A stretch of DNA of 8,768 bases from an uncultured Pseudomonadota bacterium (GTDB taxonomy: Bacteria; Pseudomonadota; Gammaproteobacteria; Steroidobacterales; Steroidobacteraceae): positions 1-8,768 of the forward strand of contig CAMLGF010000103.1 of assembly GCA_946479515.1 (NCBI GenBank), written 5' to 3'. Made by a program: the position numbers and the translations under genes. Position 1 is the stretch's first letter. Each line of letters begins with the position of its first letter. The notes below the pieces were generated by a model. That model was not told the origin of the DNA, ran no database searches, and was given only the letters and a program-made list of their open reading frames with translations. Positions 6,291 to 8,768 of this stretch are shown in pieces.

Positions 6291-6964
6291 GAAATCGTTG
6301 GTGGATGGGAGTGCTCGCGTGGTGCGCGGCCACGGCGCTCGCCGCGGCGGCGACGCGCGCGCGCGAGGAGTTCGACCAGGTTCTGCGGCTGCAGCCGGAC
6401 CTGGCACGCGGCGCCGAGCTGTTCACGCAGTGCGCCGCCTGTCACGGCGACGACGGCGGCGGCGTCACCAGCGGCGAGGTGCCGCGCATCGCCGGGCAGC
6501 ACTACCGCGTACTGGTGCGGCAGATCATCGATTTTCGTCTGGGCAAACGCTGGGACATGCAGATGGAAGGCGTCGCCACCAGCCACACCGCCATCCCGGA
6601 TCTGCAGGACGTGGCGGACGTCGCCGGATACGTGAGCGGCCTGGAGCGCGACGGCACCCGCGGCCTGGGCGCCGGCGATCACCTGGATCTGGGCGCGGCC
6701 GCCTATGCGGCGCGCTGCGCCGCCTGTCACGGTCGCCAGGCCGAGGGCAATGCGAAGAATGGCATTCCGCGGCTCGCCGGGCAGCATGCCAACTACCTCA
6801 TGCGCCAGATGTACGATGCGGTCGAAGGCCGCCGCCCGCCGTTGACACGCACGCACGAGAAAATGCTCGCGCCGCTCGACTACGAGCAGCTGCTCGGCCT
6901 CACCGACTATCTATCGCGACTCGGCTGGCAGCCGCCGGCGCCGCCGGGTGCGGCGCCCGAATGA
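6287..6964 (+). CDS. Secreted dihaem cytochrome c, c4-like
   Basis: A 225-residue electron carrier exported to the periplasm. An N-terminal signal (RNRWW then hydrophobic MGVLAWCAATALAAAA, 1 to about 22) is consistent with Sec export. Two class I haem c domains each carry CAACH (49-53 and 144-148). Each CAACH-containing segment is followed by an 'IPR-(I/L)-AGQH' segment (VPRIAGQHY at 65-73, IPRLAGQHANYL at 160-171), the hallmark of cytochrome c4 repeats. Likely axial methionines are Met91 or Met93 in domain 1 and Met193 in domain 2. It ends with a Pro/Ala tail. The ATG at 6287 has a strong AGGAGG site and overlaps the dehydrogenase stop by four bases, so it is translated with it. Known for the family: electron transfer to terminal oxidases, including the high-affinity cbb3 type. 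A link to the cytoplasmic dehydrogenase would have to be indirect through quinones. It is the last gene before the convergent operon. Confidence 0.94.
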   Translation: MRNRWWMGVLAWCAATALAAAATRAREEFDQVLRLQPDLARGAELFTQCAACHGDDGGGVTSGEVPRIAGQHYRVLVRQIIDFRLGKRWDMQMEGVATSHTAIPDLQDVADVAGYVSGLERDGTRGLGAGDHLDLGAAAYAARCAACHGRQAEGNAKNGIPRLAGQHANYLMRQMYDAVEGRRPPLTRTHEKMLAPLDYEQLLGLTDYLSRLGWQPPAPPGAAPE

Positions 6965-7006
6965 GGGTCCAGCGACCGACGATGGTCGGATGACGGCGCT
7001 CGCGGC
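6965..7006. terminator. Short convergent intergenic region with a weak hairpin
   Basis: Only 42 bases separate the cytochrome stop from the acetyltransferase stop on the other strand. A small inverted repeat, CCGAC (6976-6980), loop GATG, GTCGG (6985-6989), could form a five-base-pair stem. It has no T-run on either strand, so it is a weak candidate at best for a bidirectional terminator. A second short repeat, GCGCT (6996-7000) and AGCGC (7009-7013), overlaps the acetyltransferase end. Confidence 0.25.
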
Positions 7007-7519
7007 TCAGCGCGCCAGCCTGCGGAAGATGCGCACGGTGGGGTCGCCGGCGACGCGTGTCGCCACCGTGAGGCCGAGATGCCGCGCCAGATCGAGCATG
7101 CCGGAGTTGTCGGCGTATACGGTGCCGTAGATCTCGCGGAACCCCGCCCTGGCGGCCGCGGCGAACAGTCGCGCGGTCAGCGCGCGGCCGATGCCGCGGC
7201 ATTGCCACTCATCGGCCACCGCCACCGCGAATTCGCAGTCCGGTCCGTGCTCGTCGGCGCCGTAGCGCGCCACGCCGACGATGCGTTCGGCATCGCCTTG
7301 GCCCACCACCGCGGCCAGCGCCAGGCCGCGGCGCCGATCGTATTCGACCAGGCGGCGCACCAGCGCCGGTGCCGGCTGGTCCATGGCCTGCATGAAGCGG
7401 GCGTGGCGCGAGGCCGGGCTCAGGCTGAGGATGAACTCACGTTCGCGGGCCGCGTCGGCCGGCGTCAGCGTGCGGATGCGGTAGCGGATGCCGTCGCTGG
7501 TGCGGGCGCCGGCGCTCAC
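7007..7519 (-). CDS. GNAT family N-acetyltransferase
   Basis: A 170-residue single-domain GNAT enzyme transferring an acetyl group from acetyl-CoA to an amine, possibly a protein lysine. It starts YRIRTLTPADAAREREFI, followed by LSPASRHARFM (33-43), as in the acetyltransferase domain of Pat-type protein acetyltransferases ('LSPESRYxRF'). The acetyl-CoA pyrophosphate loop is Q106-C-R-G-I-G-R-A, preceded by the strand CEFAVAVADEW; the C-terminal half has GFREIYGTVYADNSGMLDLARHLGL, the usual N-x-x-M-x-x-L-x-x-x-x-G-F/L element. There is no fused acyl-CoA synthetase-like or cyclic-nucleotide domain. The GTG at 7519 overlaps the response regulator stop by four bases (GTGA) with no ribosome site of its own, so translation is probably coupled. 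This places the enzyme under the same control as the two-component genes. The substrate is not known; lysine acetylation of local enzymes or Usp proteins is inference. Confidence 0.88.
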   Translation of the reverse strand: MSAGARTSDGIRYRIRTLTPADAAREREFILSLSPASRHARFMQAMDQPAPALVRRLVEYDRRRGLALAAVVGQGDAERIVGVARYGADEHGPDCEFAVAVADEWQCRGIGRALTARLFAAAARAGFREIYGTVYADNSGMLDLARHLGLTVATRVAGDPTVRIFRRLAR

Positions 7520-8142
7520 CGGCCATCGGCGGACTGGCGCTGGTCGATCATGATGCGCACCAGCTCGGCCACCGACTGCACGTCCATCTTCTCCATGACG
7601 CGCGCGCGATGAATCTCGATGGTGCGCGGACTGACGCCCAGATCCTGGGCCACGGCCTTGTTCTGCTTGCCGAGGATCATGAGGTCGAGCACTTCGCGCT
7701 CGCGTTCGGTGAGCGTCGCGAGGCGCGCGCGGATCTTGGCGTGCTCGCCCAGCGACTCACGCAGCTTCGCATCGCGGGCGATGGCCTTCTGGATGCGGTC
7801 GAGCAGGTCCTGGTCGCGGAACGGCTTCTGCAGGAAATCGAAGGCGCCGTGCTGCATGGCCTCCACCGCCATGGGCACGTCGCCGTGCCCGGTCATGAAG
7901 ATCACCGGGATGGTCGCGCCGCGCACGTTCAGTTCCTGCTGCAGCTCGAGGCCGCTCATGCCGGGCATGCGGATGTCGAGCACCAGGCAGCCCGGCTGCG
8001 AGGGGTTGTAGGCCGCCAGGAACTCCTGGGCCGAGGCGTGCAGTTGACTGTTGAGTCCGACGGACTTGAGCAGCGAGCGCATGGCATTGCGCACGCCGGT
8101 GTCGTCGTCGACCACCATGACGATGGGGCTGTGCTGGATCAC
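7516..8142 (-). CDS. fixJ-like: FixJ-type response regulator (receiver + LuxR-type HTH)
   Basis: A 208-residue transcription factor activated by phosphorylation. The receiver domain (about 6-120) has acidic residues Asp12-Asp13, phosphoacceptor Asp56 in CLVLDIRMPGMSG, Thr84 in IFMTGHGD and Lys106 in LQKPF; 'MTGHGDVPMAVEAM' and 'GAFDFLQKPF' are signatures of the FixJ/NarL-related FixJ group. A linker leads to a LuxR-type helix-turn-helix (about 141-197): LTEREREVLDLMILGKQNKAVAQDLGVSPRTIEIHRARVMEKM. Known for FixJ and relatives (TodT, StyR): they activate genes for microaerobic or aromatic-compound responses with a partner PAS-containing kinase. Start is a GTG at 8142, overlapping the kinase stop by four bases, with a GGAGG site in the end of the kinase gene. 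It is the best candidate local regulator of the stress and fermentation genes in this window; that is inferred from position. Confidence 0.93.
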   Translation of the reverse strand: MIQHSPIVMVVDDDTGVRNAMRSLLKSVGLNSQLHASAQEFLAAYNPSQPGCLVLDIRMPGMSGLELQQELNVRGATIPVIFMTGHGDVPMAVEAMQHGAFDFLQKPFRDQDLLDRIQKAIARDAKLRESLGEHAKIRARLATLTEREREVLDLMILGKQNKAVAQDLGVSPRTIEIHRARVMEKMDVQSVAELVRIMIDQRQSADGR

Positions 8143-8729
8143 GTCGGAACCTCCCGTGCCGGCAGTCTAACGAACACGCAGGCGCCGTGGGGCTCGAGAT
8201 TGCGCGTGCCGATCGTGCCACCGTGGATCTGGGCAATGGTGCGGCTCATGGCGAGGCCGAGCCCGGTGCCCGACTTCTTGGTGGTGGCGAAGGGATGGAA
8301 CAGGCGGTCGAGGATCGACGCCGGGAACCCCGGGCCATTGTCCACCACCGTGATCTCGACGCCGCCGTGCTCACCGGACCGGGTAGTCAGGTGCACTTCG
8401 CGCGAACCATCGGCGCACTCGGCCAGCGCCTCGAAGGAATTGCGCACCAGGTTGAGGATCAGCTGCTGCAGCTGCACGGCATTGCCGTCGATGGCCGGCA
8501 GGCCCGCGGCCAGCGAGAATTCGATATTGGCCGCGAACACGCGCGCGTCCGTGCACAGCAGTGCGCGCAGCTCGTCGATGACGCCGTTGAGATCGAGCGG
8601 CGCCAGTTCCTCCGGCTCGTCGCTGCGCACCAGCTGGCGCAGCCGCTCGATGATGCGGCCCGCGCGCAGGCCCTCCGCGCCGATCTCGCGCACCGCGAGT
8701 TCGAGCTCGCTGAAATCCGGCTGTGGCAT
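8139..8729 (-). CDS. Histidine kinase, FixL type: C-terminal ATPase part (surviving ORF)
   Basis: The surviving open frame runs from an ATG at 8729 for 196 residues and holds the end of the dimerisation helices and the complete HATPase domain of a FixL/StyS-like sensor kinase. Visible motifs: helix 2 of the dimerisation domain, EIGAEGLRAGRIIERLRQLV (15-34); N-box QLQQLILNLVRNSFEAL with Asn93 and Asn97; G1 box DNGPGF (130-135); F-box LFHPFATTK (143-151); G2 box GTGLGLA (154-160). The kinase family needs an upstream H-box with the phosphorylated His plus sensor domains; these are not in this ORF. The same frame continues upstream to the window edge with matching family sequence but is broken by TAG at 8736-8738. 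The ATG at 8729 has no good ribosome site. Its stop overlaps the response regulator GTG by four bases, so the two form a two-component pair. Alone, this fragment could bind ATP but not autophosphorylate on its own histidine. Confidence 0.85.
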   Translation of the reverse strand: MPQPDFSELELAVREIGAEGLRAGRIIERLRQLVRSDEPEELAPLDLNGVIDELRALLCTDARVFAANIEFSLAAGLPAIDGNAVQLQQLILNLVRNSFEALAECADGSREVHLTTRSGEHGGVEITVVDNGPGFPASILDRLFHPFATTKKSGTGLGLAMSRTIAQIHGGTIGTRNLEPHGACVFVRLPAREVPT

Positions 8730-8735
8730 GGCGAG

Positions 8736-8768
8736 CTAGCGCTCGCAGGCGCGTGCATAGGTGGTGAT
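8736..8768 (-). pseudogene. Upstream piece of the histidine kinase, ending in an in-frame amber codon
   Basis: Read in the same frame as the kinase ORF, the last 33 bases of the window give ITTYARACER followed by TAG (8738-8736), then LA and the ATG at 8729. In FixL-type kinases the helix carrying the H-box continues as 'NQPL-x-A-I-x-x-Y-x-x-A-C-x-R-L-L', so this ten-residue piece is exactly the expected sequence and the amber sits where a leucine normally stands (TTG would need one base change). The upstream part of the gene, including the histidine and sensor domains, is beyond the window. It may be a nonsense mutation or a sequencing error. Confidence 0.7.

Noticed and set aside
6976..6989. 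Rho-independent terminator between the convergent operons
   Set aside because: The stem is only five base pairs and no T-run follows on either strand; kept only as a low-confidence hairpin.

Overview
The window comes from a high-GC (roughly 70% by eye) proteobacterium. Dense coding, 4-base stop/start overlaps, FixL/FixJ-type signalling and a c4-like dihaem cytochrome all fit a Beta- or Gammaproteobacterium; I cannot place it more closely. There is no rRNA, tRNA, CRISPR array, insertion sequence or phage gene. No gap between genes exceeds about 160 bases.

Layout. (A) 1-4102, minus strand, read right to left: a truncated carbamoyltransferase remnant, carbamate kinase and a double BON-domain protein, tightly spaced; a 98-base gap with a short palindrome; then a small heat-shock protein (Hsp20), a UspE-like tandem universal stress protein, an ABC ATPase and the N-terminus of its FtsX/MacB-type permease, which runs off the left edge. 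(B) 4103-4258, a divergent intergenic region. (C) 4259-6964, plus strand: a second tandem universal stress protein, a zinc-dependent alcohol dehydrogenase and a secreted dihaem cytochrome c, overlapping by 8 and 4 bases. (D) 7007-8768, minus strand, convergent with C: a FixL-type histidine kinase (right-edge partial), a FixJ-type response regulator and a GNAT acetyltransferase, joined by GTGA overlaps.

Together the genes resemble the low-oxygen/stress-survival islands of proteobacteria, for example the low-oxygen-activated (lxa) locus of Burkholderia cenocepacia: universal stress proteins, Hsp20, BON protein, Zn-alcohol dehydrogenase, cytochrome c, fermentative ATP production by carbamate kinase, and a FixLJ-like system that could control them. 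The assignment to hypoxia is inferred from gene content; no FNR/ANR box was found by eye.

Two points deserve most attention. The histidine kinase reading frame contains an in-frame amber codon (8736-8738) between its phosphoacceptor-helix region and its ATPase domain. The carbamoyltransferase upstream of carbamate kinase is reduced to a 62-residue ORF that nevertheless keeps an ATGA overlap with the kinase start.
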